A DNA stretch of 64,000 nt from Cliona cf. orientalis (lineage: Eukaryota > Porifera > Demospongiae > Clionaida > Clionaidae): contig OZ005696.1 in NCBI GenBank assembly GCA_963930775.1, positions 4,712,001 through 4,776,000 of the forward strand, in the 5' to 3' direction. Below are positions 1 through 10,968 of this stretch, in pieces (position 1 is the stretch's first letter; every line of letters starts with the position of its first letter). Under the pieces are notes generated by a model that saw only the letters and a list, made by a program, of their open reading frames with translations, was not told the DNA's origin and did not search any database. Position numbers and translations under genes: made by a program.

Positions 1-264
1 TCTCTTCACTCAGTGAACTCACAAGTGTTTGTCAAAAAAATATGATAAGCGTGCGAACTGTCTGTTGTCTTGATTTTGCCACCATTGTGTTCTCAGTGCA
101 ATAACTGGACCACGCCCTATACGTGCTTGCGAGTGCGTGTGGATATGCACTAGTGTGAGAGTACCTGCGCTTGTGCATCTAGGATGCCTTTTTGTACCCA
201 CACGTGAACATCCTGGCTACACGAGTCACCTCGCTACTCACTCGTTTATCGAGTTGCCTATGAT
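1..264. repeat. Dispersed repeat, copy 1 (partner at 9,170-9,460)
   Basis: This block aligns along most of its length with 9,170-9,460 in the same orientation: both contain gaactgtctgttgtc-like and aattggaccacgccctata-like stretches in the same order. Short open frames inside it are not conserved between copies, so it is read as non-coding repeat. Its left end is outside the window. Confidence 0.6.
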
Positions 265-711
265 TGGTGCTATACAAGATAGTCTTAGTCGCTTGTTGCG
301 CTGGCTTCTATGATTGCTAGTCTACTCTACTCGGCTGGTTGCTGGAAACCAAATCAATAGCTTTTTTGCTCAAGGCAATCGCTTGAACTACTTGTGTAAA
401 ATGTACCTGGCAATCGACAATATACAAAAATACAGTTTGCTTTCTACATTATCAAGTCTGTGCGAGGGTTGATTGAGCTCTCCATCGCTCATGGCTTCTT
501 GAAAGCTTGTTTTATCCATGCGGCATTGAGAATGGTCAGTTATTGCAGTACGGACACGCCTAACAATTAAGGATTTGCGTGAACATACAAACGATGGGTG
601 TGGGTGCGTGCATACTTCCTCGTAACCCAGAACGGTGTGAAACGGAAATGCTCTCACCTCGAAACGATCGTACAACAGAACTAAACATTAACTTTATATT
701 GGCTGCTACTG
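265..711. mobile_element. Left-truncated MITE, CAGTAG/GGTCAATAAAAAG family
   Basis: The interior matches the interior of the complete copy at 1,521-2,108 (for example gctgcgctggcttcta and the cgatcgtacaac block). It ends with ...ggctgctactg followed by TA at 712-713, the same terminus as the complete copies. The left terminus is replaced by the preceding dispersed repeat. It is non-coding and presumably mobilised by the Tc1-like element that has the same ends. Confidence 0.6.
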
Positions 712-954
712 TACTTCCAAGTCTTTGATTGTGTGCTTTGCATAAGAGCTAGAATGCTCTTTGCAATTGCAACACACCCACAATAACTGAGAAATTAAGG
801 CAATGTTATGGTATGGCATTTCTGCATGAGTACTACATGTGAATCGGAAATCAATTAAATGGACTTGGGCAGAGCCGTTTCTAAACGAACATAATTTTAG
901 GGATCGCATAATTTGACGACAGCGTGAATGTATAACGAGTATGCTGTCTACATA

Positions 955-1270
955 GTCTCGTGCGCAGCCCCTCCTCTACACAAAAAGGGAGAAAGGGTCT
1001 GGTGATAAGGGTCACACTGCCGTTTCCCCACGTTGAAAATCGTATGTGGCCAATCAGATTGCAGTAGCATAGTCACATGACTATTTGAATGTAATTGTCT
1101 GTTGCACGTGTGCGCCCGACCTATGGCTGTGCGGGCGCACAGTATGGTTTATTTCTTATTTAACGCACACCAAAACGCCAATTATTGCATTCTGGAGGGA
1201 CACGATCATAGTGTGACCCTTTTCACCAGACCCTTCTTCCTTTTTGTGTAGTGAGGGCTGAGAACGAGAC
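955..1270. mobile_element. MITE with GTCTCGT...CAGCCC inverted termini (copy 1)
   Basis: Inverted termini read GTCTCGTGCGCAGCCCCTCC on the left and the complement of GTCTCGTTCTCAGCCCTCAC on the right, flanked by TA on both sides (953-954 and 1,271-1,272). About 316 bp, no coding capacity. A second copy lies at 37,455-37,757. TA duplication suggests Tc1/mariner-type mobilisation. Confidence 0.75.
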
Positions 1271-1348
1271 TACTGTCTACATTACGTCATACAAGCAAAT
1301 ATAGCTGGCCTCCAATATGGCTATGTCTATCACAATATGCATGTGGTA

Positions 1349-1374
1349 TGTATATATATATATATATATATATA
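1349..1374. repeat. (TA)n microsatellite
   Basis: An uninterrupted run of 13 TA units. The surrounding 1,271-1,520 shows no other feature. Confidence 0.95.
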
Positions 1375-1520
1375 GCATATTTTAAGATAGCCCTAGTAAA
1401 TCATCCAATACCATCATGTTTATACTAGGACATGGCCTGGGCACGTGGTTTGTGACCATAGTAATTCTCTTTGTAGTTACATCAGAGAAAAAGAGGATAT
1501 AATTTTTGCTAGTGCAAATA

Positions 1521-2108
1521 CACTAGTGGCCAATAAAAAGTTAATGTTCCGTTCACTATTCTACGATTGTTGAACAGTGTGAAAACGAGAATGAAACGGT
1601 AGTTGAACGGTACGGACAAAAAGGTGATAAGCGTTCATTTGGTAGGTGAGGAACGTTCAGAGTGAGCATAATGCGTAACAAGACAGTCTTTGTCACTTGC
1701 TGCGCTGGCTTCTACAATCCCTAGGCAGCTCTACTCAGCTGCTTGCTGGAAGCCAAGCCAATAGTTTTTTAACTCGAGGCGGTCACTTGAACTACTTGCT
1801 CGAAACGTACCTGACGATTGATAAGACACAATGATACAGCGATATCTGCTACATCATCGAGTCTGTATGAGGGTTGGCCATCGCTCACGGCTTTCCAAAA
1901 GCTCGTTTCTTCCATGTGACGTCGAGAATGGTCAATTATTGCAGTACGGTCACGCCTACTAATTAAGCATTTGCGCGAATGAAAAAGTGATGGATGCGCG
2001 TGCGTGCGTACTTCCCCGTACCGCGGAATGGTGTGAAAAACGGAAACGTTCTCACCTCAAAACGATCGTGCAACGGAACTGAACATGAACTTTTATTGAC
2101 TGCTACTG
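1521..2108. mobile_element. MITE, CAGTAG/GGTCAATAAAAAG family, complete copy N1
   Basis: The left terminus CACTAGTGGCCAATAAAAAG and the right terminus (complement of CAGTAGCAGTCAATAAAAGT) are inverted repeats flanked by TA (1,519-1,520 and 2,109-2,110). The 588-bp interior is non-coding. The termini match those of the Tc1+BEN elements at 12,087 and 27,950, so this is probably a non-autonomous relative. It ends only 65 bp before the RPL12 exon. Confidence 0.75.
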
Positions 2109-2173
2109 TATATTATGCTATTTGTTACCCTTATTGGTATAATAGTAAATATCAAATGTCTTTATTACTCTAG

Positions 2174-2354
2174 TCACCAAAAAAGGTTGGAGATGATATT
2201 GCTAAAGCAACACAAGAATGGAAAGGACTGAAAGTCACAGTAAAGCTTACCGTACAAAATAGACAAGCTAAGATAGAAGTGGTTCCAAGTGCTGCATCAC
2301 TGATAATAAGGGCATTGAAGGAGCCCCCAAGGGATAGAAAGAAGCAAAAAAATG
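2174..2354 (+). CDS. RPL12: Ribosomal protein uL11 (RPL12), internal exon
   Basis: Between a good acceptor (ttactctag) and donor (gtaagt) lie 181 nt encoding 60 codons plus one base. The peptide contains [30 protein letters not shown] and [17 protein letters not shown], the unmistakable middle of eukaryotic RPL12/uL11, the large-subunit stalk-base protein that binds the GTPase-centre rRNA in the cytosolic ribosome. The exon opens at the conserved SPKK. The N-terminal exon(s) coding for about 30-35 residues are not in the window and must lie upstream. It has no start codon of its own. The single leftover base joins in phase to the exon at 26,086, restoring KKQKN-V-KHSGN. No stops or frameshifts are present, so it is probably functional. 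Confidence 0.93.
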
Positions 2355-2939
2355 GTAAGTGTATACAGTGGAATGTTTAAAGACATCTCAAATATATAGG
2401 TACTCGCTGTACTGCCTATTCAGAAGTTAGGACAGACTTGACCTTCGGCTAATAGGTCACTAATGAAATTGCTAGTCATTAACGTTTGTAAGGCCTAAAT
2501 TTTGCTCTGGAGTGCTAGTTAGCAGGGGGCTCCACCCGTAGATCAATAGCACTGAGTTCGAAGATATCCTCTAAAAACTTTCAAGAAAGGCTATACTATC
2601 ATTGATTTAGTTAGTAACCTACTAGCCAAAGGTCAAGTCTGTCCTATAAATGCCGTGCATCCCAAATGCACGTGATATTCCGTGGACATACAGTACATGT
2701 AGCTACCATGAATACGCATAGAACACCCAAGGAAAAAGACAACCTCATCTTATTCAAAACAGTTGCACAAAGCCACCCTCTGAACGTCAAACTTATGACA
2801 GGCAATCTCCCGCTACCCTTCCCACCATACACTCCATTAATTTAAGTCTCGTGAGACCATGACTAATACTGCATTGATAGTTTACTTTTGTTGTTACCAA
2901 CATGTTTATTGTTTAAGGCCTGCAGTGCTCAATAATATT

Positions 2940-3185
2940 ATTAACCCTTGACACATACGTTGGAGGGTTACGGTAGTCATTCTGTATGTGCGTCTGTTAC
3001 TAAGCTAGTGGCTACATACCTCGTTTGCGAGTCGAAAATGTGGTGTTATAAGGTTCCTTATGACGTTTCAAATGCATGATTTGTGTGGATATCACCGAAA
3101 ACTCCAATTTTGTTGTCATTTGCTGATTCTAAGCTTCTTGATTCTCCCGGCTAGCGGTAGCATGACTTCATGTATAGAGCGTTGT
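2940..3185. repeat. Dispersed repeat (partner at 35,690-35,940)
   Basis: Shares a series of blocks with 35,690-35,940 in the same orientation, such as ttctgta-tgtgcgtctg, tgctacatacct and ttgtgtggat/ttgtgtgggt. No coding frame is maintained. Confidence 0.5.
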
Positions 3186-3213
3186 GTCTTGCACTACATA
3201 CAGTATATACGTA

Positions 3214-4128
3214 CAAGTATAAAAACAATATAAAATAGAAGGATGAAGTGGGGATGGCAGGGTCAAAAGTACATAAACAAGATTTGCAGGGATAATCACA
3301 TCCACTATACAGTAGCAGTCAATAAGAAGTAAACGTTCAGTTCCATTGTACGATCCTTTTGAGGTGAGAACGTTTCTATTTTCACACCGTTCTGCGGTAC
3401 AGGGAAGTATGCATGCGCGCGCATCCATCGTTTTTACGTTCGCGCAAACGCTTGATTGATAGGCATGGCCGTAAAGCAATAATTGACCATTCTCAATGCT
3501 GCGTGGAAGAAACGAGTTTTCGGGAAGCCGTGAGCGACGGAGAAGCACAGCCAACCCTCGTACAGACTCAATAATGTAGCAGACATCGAAAGAAAGCTGT
3601 ATCTTTGTGTCTTATCAATCGTCAGGTACGGTTTGAGCGAGTAGTTTGAGCGATCGCCTCGAGCTAAAAAAGCTATCGGCTTGGCTTCTAGCAAGCGACT
3701 GAGTAGAGCTGCCTAGCAATCGTAGAAATCAGCGCAGCAAGTGACTAGGACTGTCTTATTACGTATTGTGCTCACTCTGAACGTTTCTCACCTGCCAAAT
3801 GAACGCTTGTCACCTTTTTGTCCGTACCATTTAGTACCATTTCGTTCTCGTTTTCACACTATTCAACAATTGTAGAATAGGAAACGGAACGTTAACTTTT
3901 TATTGGCCACTACTGTACATCCATACACTTGGTTTTCTCTATTATCATGCACCTAACTTGTTCGTTAAGCACTCTGACTTGCATGTGGAAGATATTACTG
4001 TTTTAATTTGCACCCCTCAAAAAGCAAGTGTAGGGATGTATAGTGGATGTGATTATCCCTACAAATCTTGTTTATGTACTTTTTGACCCTGCCATCCCTA
4101 CTTCATCCTTCAATTTTATTGTTCTTTT
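3214..4128. mobile_element. Palindromic MITE P1, split by MITE N2
   Basis: Two long inverted arms (3,214-3,309 and about 4,035-4,128), each carrying gaaggatgaagt-ggatggcag and the aagcaagtgtagggatgtata type block, match the arms at 6,665-7,034. The arms are separated by the N2 element, inserted at the TA in ccactaTAcatcc. TA precedes the left end (3,212-3,213). Confidence 0.75.
3310..3915. mobile_element. MITE N2, CAGTAG/GGTCAATAAAAAG family
   Basis: A complete 606-bp copy, inverted in its interior relative to N1, with termini CAGTAGCAGTCAATAAGAAG and the complement of CAGTAGTGGCCAATAAAAAG. It is flanked by TA (3,308-3,309 and 3,916-3,917). Removing the element plus one TA reconstitutes the P1 palindrome, so the insertion is younger than P1. 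Confidence 0.8.
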
Positions 4129-4139
4129 TTTTTATTGCT

Positions 4140-4960
4140 CTCATCTTACATGGTTTGCTGTCAATATTCCAGTGTAGAAGATGGAAGATCATATCTGTGC
4201 AAAGTTCGTAGCCACGCCCCTCGTTGACTTGTGTTCCTATGCCTATGAGGCTGACAATAAAAGCAGATTAGGCGGCCGATGTAGCGATGAATATTCCATT
4301 TAGTTCTAAGTTTTATTGTTAGCAGCAGCTATTCTGTACGTTACCTCTCCTCGAGCCGCTTGCGCCGGCTTCATATCCATGATCTATATATTCAGTGGAG
4401 CACTAGCACTGCATGCGCTAGCGAGTAGCTCGCTTATGTCTAGCGCCTTAAATTACCGTTCCTCGAGCCTTGTGCTTTCATGTCCTTGATTGATCCAGTA
4501 GAGCACTGGAACACTAGTGCTGCATGAGCAAGGAATCGTCAAGGGCCTAGGGCCAGTGCGCTGTCACATGACTTCACCATGGCAGCACATTCTGAGCATG
4601 TGCATTATATCACAAAATGGCGTATCAGATATGCCCAGTTCTCAATGCGCCACACACACCCACTATTACGTAACTGTCAAGATAACGCAAAATTAGCATG
4701 CCACTGCACTGTGCGCTACCAAATAGAATGGATTTGTACTTAAACCAAGATGAGAGATCAAGGCAATCTTAAACTAAAAAAGTAGATAGTCAAAAGGAAA
4801 GGAATGCATATGGTATGGCAGCTAAACACACATACTTAGAGATGAAAGAAGCTACTATCACCGTCAAAAGTTTGCAGTGAGCTGAGCGAGGAAGGCTGGC
4901 GGTGATGCAGCGATTTTGCAACCGTGCCAAAAAGCGCATAGCTGAGGGTTAATATTCATA
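4140..4960. repeat. Arm of a long dispersed repeat (E family)
   Basis: Contains cacatgacttcaccatggca, gcgcattatatcacaaaatgg-like and aaatagaatggatttgtact-like blocks that recur at 7,770-8,010 and, inverted, at 20,060-20,560. No conserved frame. Probably part of a large non-autonomous element that has been repeatedly interrupted. Confidence 0.5.
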
Positions 4961-5005
4961 GTCAGTAGACTCTATAAGTAGGGATGACACGGATATGTAT
5001 AATAC

Positions 5006-5372
5006 CGTATAGCGGGAAATTTTCGAGGGTTTTAATTTTCGTGAAAAGTAAGATTTAGCCTCCAGATTTAATTTCATGGCTCTTGACGATTGCACTTGCC
5101 ACACCCCATTCGCCATCATCAAGCAAACTTACCGGTGACTGTCACCTAGGTGACAGAAACAGAAATTTTCCTGTCTCATACTGTGTTCGATGATCACAGA
5201 GACTCAACAGATTGGAGGCAGATGCCATGCGTTTTGATCATAACCGCGTGCACACTCGCGGCAACTTTATCAGACGACCTTTACCTACCCTACCGTGGCA
5301 AATTTTTGTGGGGTGTAAATTTTGTGACTGTTAGAGCAGTCACGAAAATAACGAAAATTACCCGCTATATGG
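5006..5372. mobile_element. MITE X1, CCGTATAGCGGG termini
   Basis: Termini CCGTATAGCGGGAAATTTTC and the complement of CCATATAGCGGGTAATTTTC, flanked by TA (5,004-5,005 and 5,373-5,374). Inserted in the left arm of repeat E; the uninterrupted sequence is seen in the other E arms. Related copies lie at 57,413-57,618 and 60,066-60,504. Confidence 0.75.
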
Positions 5373-5991
5373 TACATGTATGTAATACATTATAAATACC
5401 CAAATATCTCAAAACAGGTAACTTTTTGAAATTTCTAAGTGCCAAAATCAGAATCTCTAGGAAATTATCTAACAAGACCAAGATCATTCATCATATCCAT
5501 TGTTCATGCCAAAACGGCCATTTCTCATTCTTTCTTTCTAGTTTCTTGGGCTATACAGTGATTGGACCCATTAAAGTGAGCAACTTGTTATGATACACGG
5601 CAATACTGTGCAGTACTGCTCATGCAGTGCACTTTAGTCTTGCGCCAAGGTTTTGTATCATAGTCCTGTTTTGACGAAGGTAGCTAATGTCCCTAAGAAT
5701 CGATAACTAGCTACTGCGAGGGAAATTGACTTGAACACTCCTATGCAAGTGTAGGATTAGTCTCATCCTCAGCCCTTAATATTATAGTAGCCTTGCCCCC
5801 AGCCCTTTACCCCCTTTTCTGCATGAAATGCCATGCAACGTGCCAAGGGTTTTTTATGCTTGAGAGAGCTCAAGTTGCACTTTGAGTTCCCTTGAGCAAC
5901 TAATATTAGACACTGCTACTGGCAACTACTGACTGTACAATTGCACTCCTGAGTTTACCCTATAGCCTATGAACTGTATCCTGTAGCCATA

Positions 5992-6654
5992 CGTGACCGG
6001 ATTTGGGAAAACCCTCCGTAAGGGATCCGCGCGTGATTCGCGCAATGCACGTTTTTAATAGCTCAGGTTGAAATTTGTCAAAGTCCAGATTTTGTCATAT
6101 ACATGTCGAACAACCCTTCTAGCTTTTGCCGTTGTCTACGGAGGCTAGTCGTGCTATACAAAGGTGAAATAAGCCTTATTTTTGACCCACCTAGTCAGCC
6201 CAGCTGCCGTACCCGGAGCCAGTTGCTATGGGTGCTAATTAGAATTCTCTACCTAGATACAGCTAGATTCATCGAACTACTGTACGTTCGCTCACCTTTT
6301 TTGCTTCTTGGGCATCTAAGAACAATCGGCTGTCGTCAACAACAAAACTCAACTCTTGCTCGATCTTTACGTTCATTTCGAACGGCTCCGCCCAGGTCCA
6401 TTTAATTGATTTCCGGGTCACGCGTAGTATGCGGAAACGCCATAAGCGTGCATAACAACGCCTTTAGACTGCAATTTCTCGATTATTGGGGGTGTGGCGC
6501 AATTGCAAACAAAGCTTTGTATCTCCACAACGAAGCGCGTGATCGGCCTAAGACTTGAACGCGGGTTAGCTCTATGGTAGAGCTTATCAACCATGCATCA
6601 AACTCAATTTTCAGAAAAAATCCCATACGGAGGGTTTTCCCAAATCCGGTCATG
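5992..6654. mobile_element. MITE M1, TGACCGGATTTGGGAAAACC family
   Basis: Perfectly recognisable inverted termini (TGACCGGATTTGGGAAAACC...) with TA on both sides (5,990-5,991 and 6,655-6,656). It gives an uninterrupted reference for the copy at 26,309-32,670 and the copy at 25,351-25,963. The 100-codon open frame inside is not kept in the other copies. Confidence 0.8.
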
Positions 6655-6664
6655 TATATGGTTA

Positions 6665-7034
6665 CAAGTATAAAAAACAATTGAATAAAATTGAAGGATG
6701 AAGTAGGGATGGCAGTGCCAAAAAATACACAAACAAGATTCGTAGGGATAACGTATCAAATCCACTATACATCCCTACGCTTGCTTTTGAGTAGCCGTGC
6801 ACACACATATTATATGGGGCGCATGCTTGCAGGAATGCAAAATCAATACTGTATACCCATGGATCAATATCAAAATACAGCGACACTTTATAGAATCAGA
6901 AGTGGATGAGAAAAGCAAGCGTAGGGATGTATAATGGATGTGATACGTTATCCCTACGAATATTGTTCGTGTATTTTTTGGCACTGCCATCCCTACTTCA
7001 TCCTTCAATTTTATTCAGTTGTTTTTTATACTTG
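6665..7034. mobile_element. Palindromic MITE P2 (uninterrupted copy)
   Basis: Two inverted arms of about 120 bp, each with aagtataaaaaacaa, tgaaggatgaagtagggatg and cgtagggataacgtat-type blocks, around a spacer of about 120 bp. It starts 8 bp after MITE M1 ends. Open frames on both strands are mirror images of the palindrome, not genes. Confidence 0.8.
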
Positions 7035-8286
7035 TTACTGTTCTTTTTTTAGTGCCCTCAGGGCCTGGTAGTTCATGATTGTCATTAATTTTCATCAATG
7101 CCTCCTAGCTGACTAATCTCATGGGGACAGAGGCTGGGCATGAGATTATACATATACCATGGCGACCGGTTTGCCTATTCATTGTTTAATAATAAAAATT
7201 TATTAATGCATGGAACAATCAACTAGCTACAACTTCAAAAACAATAATATTATTATAGGAAGCAAGTACACCACTGATTCAGCATGTTTGTGTGATCTTA
7301 GCCTTTGAGTCAGGCAGCTATGGTACCCCAAACACACCGTAAGTTCTAACTTAAATACTCCTGTAAGTGCAAATCCCAGGCAGTCTTTTGATAGCTATAG
7401 CTAGGACTTCTTTTGCATCACACACTATTGAACGTGCATCAGTGGGGTTCTCGAAACAGCTCAGGTAACCATCGTCCAGATTTGACCTGCGAATGAAGCC
7501 ATGCCCCTCGTTATCTTGATCCTGAAGCTGCCAGGGCTGACTTAGCCTCATGCCCAGGCCCTTTGAGGCCTGGGCACGAGGGTAGGGCTGACTCGATCGG
7601 CGAACTTGAAAGAAGGCTGTTTAGAACCAAGGAGTGACGAAAACTTTCGGTTTCTGGAGCATATTTTATAGGCCAGTAAGCTTACTGTTGTTAAGTATCC
7701 ACCATAATCGACAGTTCAATCAGCTGAGCGCTCGATCGAGCAGGTCCTGGATGCGCCGGCGCATGCGCGCCACTTTACATCGGTCACATGACTTCACCAT
7801 GGCAACACCGTATGAGCATGCGCATTATACGACAAAATGGCTAATCAGACACACCCATTCGCAAAACGCGCGCTGTACACACCAACAATTCAATCGCTTT
7901 CCTGATAACACAAAACGAGCGTGCCACAGACGTGCGCGCTCCAAAATGGAGTGGATTTATACTCGAACTAAGGTGAGCGGTCATGGTAGCCTTGAGTTAG
8001 CCCAGGAAAACAGAAAGAAAGAAGAAAGAATGAGAAATGGCTATTTTTTTGAGCATCTGGTTCTGGCATATACAATTGAGTTGATGGATGATCTTGGTCT
8101 TGTTAGATAGATAATTTGCTGTAGATTCTGATTTTGACACTTAGAAAGTTCACAAAGTTACCTGTTTTGAGATATTTGGATTTTTATAATGTATTATATA
8201 TGGAGTATCCGTGCCATCCCTACTTATAGTCTACCGACTCTATGATAGACATTACGACAAGTAGTATACAGAGGGACTTAACCCTA

Positions 8287-8780
8287 CAGTAGGAGACAAA
8301 AAATTGATGTTTTTGTTACGTTCCGCCCCGTTGAGACGCAAGTAAAACGGCCGTTCCCCATGCACAAGAATGGAAATGGGACAGGCGGAGGCCGATGTGA
8401 CGGAAATACAGTCGACTATTCCAATCGTAGCTAGCACAAAAAGGACACCTCAAGAGCCTAAGAAAGCCAAAAGAAGCATCTCTCTATCCAAGCGATAGCA
8501 TTTTATAGGAGATCAGAGCCTCGATTGCAGAACTCGCTCAAAATCGAAGAGCAGCAGTAGTGAACTGCCCCAGAACAGTTTAGAAGACCATAGCAGTATG
8601 AAACTATCGATTCTAGTTGGCGAGTAGACGAGCTGGCTTTTGCACGTCGAAAGACCACGTCCAATTACTAATTATGCATGCGTGCATACGAAACGGAAAG
8701 GCTGGCATGAACAGTGCAATGGCGTCTGAACGGGATGGAACGAAACGGAAGCATCACCGTTTTTTTTTTTACTGCTACTG
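8287..8780. mobile_element. MITE Q1, CAGTAG + A-tract termini
   Basis: Termini CAGTAGGAGACAAAAAATTG and the complement of CAGTAGCAGTAAAAAAAAAA, with TA duplicated outside (8,285-8,286 and 8,781-8,782). Internal gcggaac/ccgtccc blocks match the copies at 48,433-49,007 and 46,600-46,915. Non-coding. Confidence 0.75.
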
Positions 8781-9169
8781 TAGATTACGGTACTGGGAAC
8801 TGAAAAATGGCAGACTTCACTGTGCTAAAAACGAAGAATACAGTACAGCTCACAGGCAACTTGACAAACAAGTGCAAGTGACACGCTTGTAGTGAAGCAC
8901 CTGCTCGTGAGTCAATTTCCGGCAACCGCGTGTACCTGGTACCCGCGTTTTGAGTGCACGCGTTCACGAGGGCACACGCAAGTATTCGAGACTTGACATA
9001 AAAAAACCTGCTAGTTTGTAGGCTAGGTATAGTTTTACTGCCTCATTTCTCTCAACAAGCTTGCTAAAGCTTTCGAAAAATCTCGTGCCTCGGCGGCTCG
9101 CGATCACAATCACGAGTACTTGAGACTCGTCATGAAAAAATACGGGGAATAGGAAGCTTGTCTATGCCT
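8781..9169. other. Gene-free stretch
   Basis: No open frame with recognisable similarity and no repeat shared with the rest of the window. A short gtacctggtac palindrome is present near 8,933. Confidence 0.5.
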
Positions 9170-9460
9170 AGCGAATCTTTTACTACCTCTCTGCGCTCAG
9201 TAAACTCACCAGCATTCATCAAAAAGTACGATAAGGACGCGAACCGCCTGTTGTCTCGATCTTGCCGCCATTATCTTGTTGGTGCGATAATTGGACCACG
9301 CCCTATACATACTCGCAAGTGTGTGCGGATATGCGCGAGCGTGCGGGTACTCAAGCTTGCGCGTCGAGGGCGCCTTTTGCATGCCCGCGTGAATGTCCAG
9401 GCCACGCAAGTCACCTCGTCGCTGCTCGCACTCGTTTGTCAAATTGCCTGTGATCTGGTA
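9170..9460. repeat. Dispersed repeat, copy 2 (partner at 1-264)
   Basis: Direct match to the start of the window. The overlapping frames on both strands (103 and 78 residues) are not shared with copy 1 and look like by-products of GC-rich repeat DNA. Confidence 0.6.
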
Positions 9461-9475
9461 TCCCTTTGATATTTT

Positions 9476-9589
9476 AACCCTTTTCTGAGAACTCTTCCAA
9501 ATATTGTATATAATGATAAACCCTTACACAAGACTCTTTCTGATCTTCACATGTGCTTGGCTGTTCTCGATCAGTCTTTGGCCAATCTG
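9476..9589 (+). other. Exon-like open segment, unidentified
   Basis: Thirty-eight codons (start NPFLRTLPNI, end LDQSLANL) run up to a GTATGT donor, with natural-looking composition including HKTLSDLHMCLAVL. No acceptor AG is visible directly upstream, because the dispersed repeat ends there. It may be a stranded exon of a transposon gene. I do not recognise the family. Confidence 0.2.
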
Positions 9590-9647
9590 GTATGTGTTAA
9601 TTATTAGTAATGCATACTATGTATAGCCTGGGAGACAAGGGGAAGCT

Positions 9648-9670
9648 CCCCCCCCCCCCCCCCCCCCCCC
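9648..9670. repeat. Poly-C tract (23 bp)
   Basis: A pure C homopolymer in otherwise AT-rich intron sequence. The flanking 9,680-10,325 shows no gene or recognisable repeat. Confidence 0.95.
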
Positions 9671-10329
9671 AAGAATTTTACTTTAATTAAAAATTAAGCA
9701 TCATAATAAGCCACCAAATCAAACCACTAGATTGTTGTTTTTGATCAAACATTACCCGAAACAGTCTGGAGGAATTAAAGAGATTCTCCTAAAATACTTC
9801 CAAGGAACTTGGCGTGCTAAATATGTCCACTCATTTATCGTGCTTCCACTCCAAATTTTGTCACTAGATGAAACCCTGTTTGTATAATATTTTGACCTAT
9901 ACCAATTTTTTTGAAATTAGACATTTTTTTATTTTGTCTAATCGAAACTAATTTATTTAAGTATCGTGGATAGAGAGAGAAAGTGATAAAATACTAGAAC
10001 AAAAGAGAGTGGAGCTAAGATGTACTGCACATGTTTACACATAGAAAACAAACTAAGTTTAAATTGGTTCACAAGCAGGGATCTCAGGCAGAAGACCGTG
10101 CTCTCTTCTGTTGGTGTGCCATGACTCCAACAAGCATCTTTGCTTCCATTACTGGTTGTTTGCATCCAGTACCTCTGCACTTTGATGCGCTTTTCCTTCC
10201 ACGCATGCTCGGACTAGACCGATGTGTTAACTAGTGTCTCCATTCTGTGCTGCTCTTTGGTGCTCCTTCACTCTGCAGCTTAGCAATACACACTTGCCTA
10301 TCATTTTAGTAGGCGTGCAATGTTTAATA

Positions 10330-10774
10330 CCGTATTTCTTCTAAAAATTCAGCATGAAAATAATAGTACCGTATCCGATCTAATTAACGCGCCTCTCTAA
10401 TAGATGCGCCACCTCGGCCTGAAGTGCAATTTTCACGCTCTATTTAAATGCGCCCACCCACGCGTCCCTATACGTTTGTGTACAAATTTCGCGTGCCACC
10501 TGGTCGCGAAGGGTAATTTTCACGCTTTAATGGCGCGCCACCCAGCACTCGTAATTATTTTTTCATGGCGCGTTAATTAGATCGAATACGGTATTGCTTT
10601 AGCTTTGCCGAATTTTTAGAGGTTAATACTCAACATTCTGTCTGCGTGCGCAATTCCATTCCCATTTATAGCATATACGCATGACGATATTTGCTGAAAA
10701 TTAGAGACTATTTTCAATCATTTAGTAAAGGGTACCGAATAATTAGAAGGGCCGAATTTTTAGAAGAAATACGG
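10330..10774. mobile_element. MITE inside MITE (CCGTATTTCTTCTAAAAATTC / CCGTATCCGATCTAATTAAC)
   Basis: The outer element has termini CCGTATTTCTTCTAAAAATT, flanked by TA. At TA 10,367-10,368 lies an inner element, 10,369-10,591, with inverted termini CCGTATCCGATCTAATTAAC and complement, again TA-flanked, containing repeated caatttt/gcgcc blocks. Both sets of termini start CCGTAT, hinting at one transposase group. Non-coding. Confidence 0.75.
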
Positions 10775-10968
10775 TAACATAGTTTGCTTGAATAGACTAG
10801 GCTGTGTGGTAGCAGGAACATATAAGTCACATAGATACAGTGGCAATTATTATTATCGACAAAGTAATTTTGGCAGCTTCTCGTGTAGGGTGATGTATAG
10901 TAGATACATGTACATGTACCTTGACTAAAAGTGTATTCTCCACTTAACATACATGTACCATTAAGTCG

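Larger units (their letters stand above)
4961..8240. mobile_element. Long-TIR repeat E with nested MITEs
   Basis: The left arm begins agtcagtagactctataagt-agggatgacacgg and continues, after an inserted MITE, through caaatatctcaaaacaggta to the tctcattctttctttct block at about 5,545. The right arm (about 7,995-8,240) is its inverted copy, ending in the complement of the same start. The 3-kb interior contains MITEs X1, M1 and P2. The segments 5,570-5,990 and 7,035-7,990 show no gene. The 158-residue open frame at 7,634-8,110 lies in repeat sequence and is not conserved in the other copies. Confidence 0.55.

Noticed and set aside
6560-6600. tRNA D-arm/A-box-like tagctctatggtagagc inside MITE M1
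   Set aside because: No B box, acceptor stem or T arm follows, and the motif is simply part of the MITE (also seen inverted at 27,625). Not called as tRNA or SINE.
7634-8110. 158-residue + strand ORF
   Set aside because: Located in repeat E. The homologous stretches at 4.5 kb and 20.2 kb contain stops, and the composition is not protein-like.
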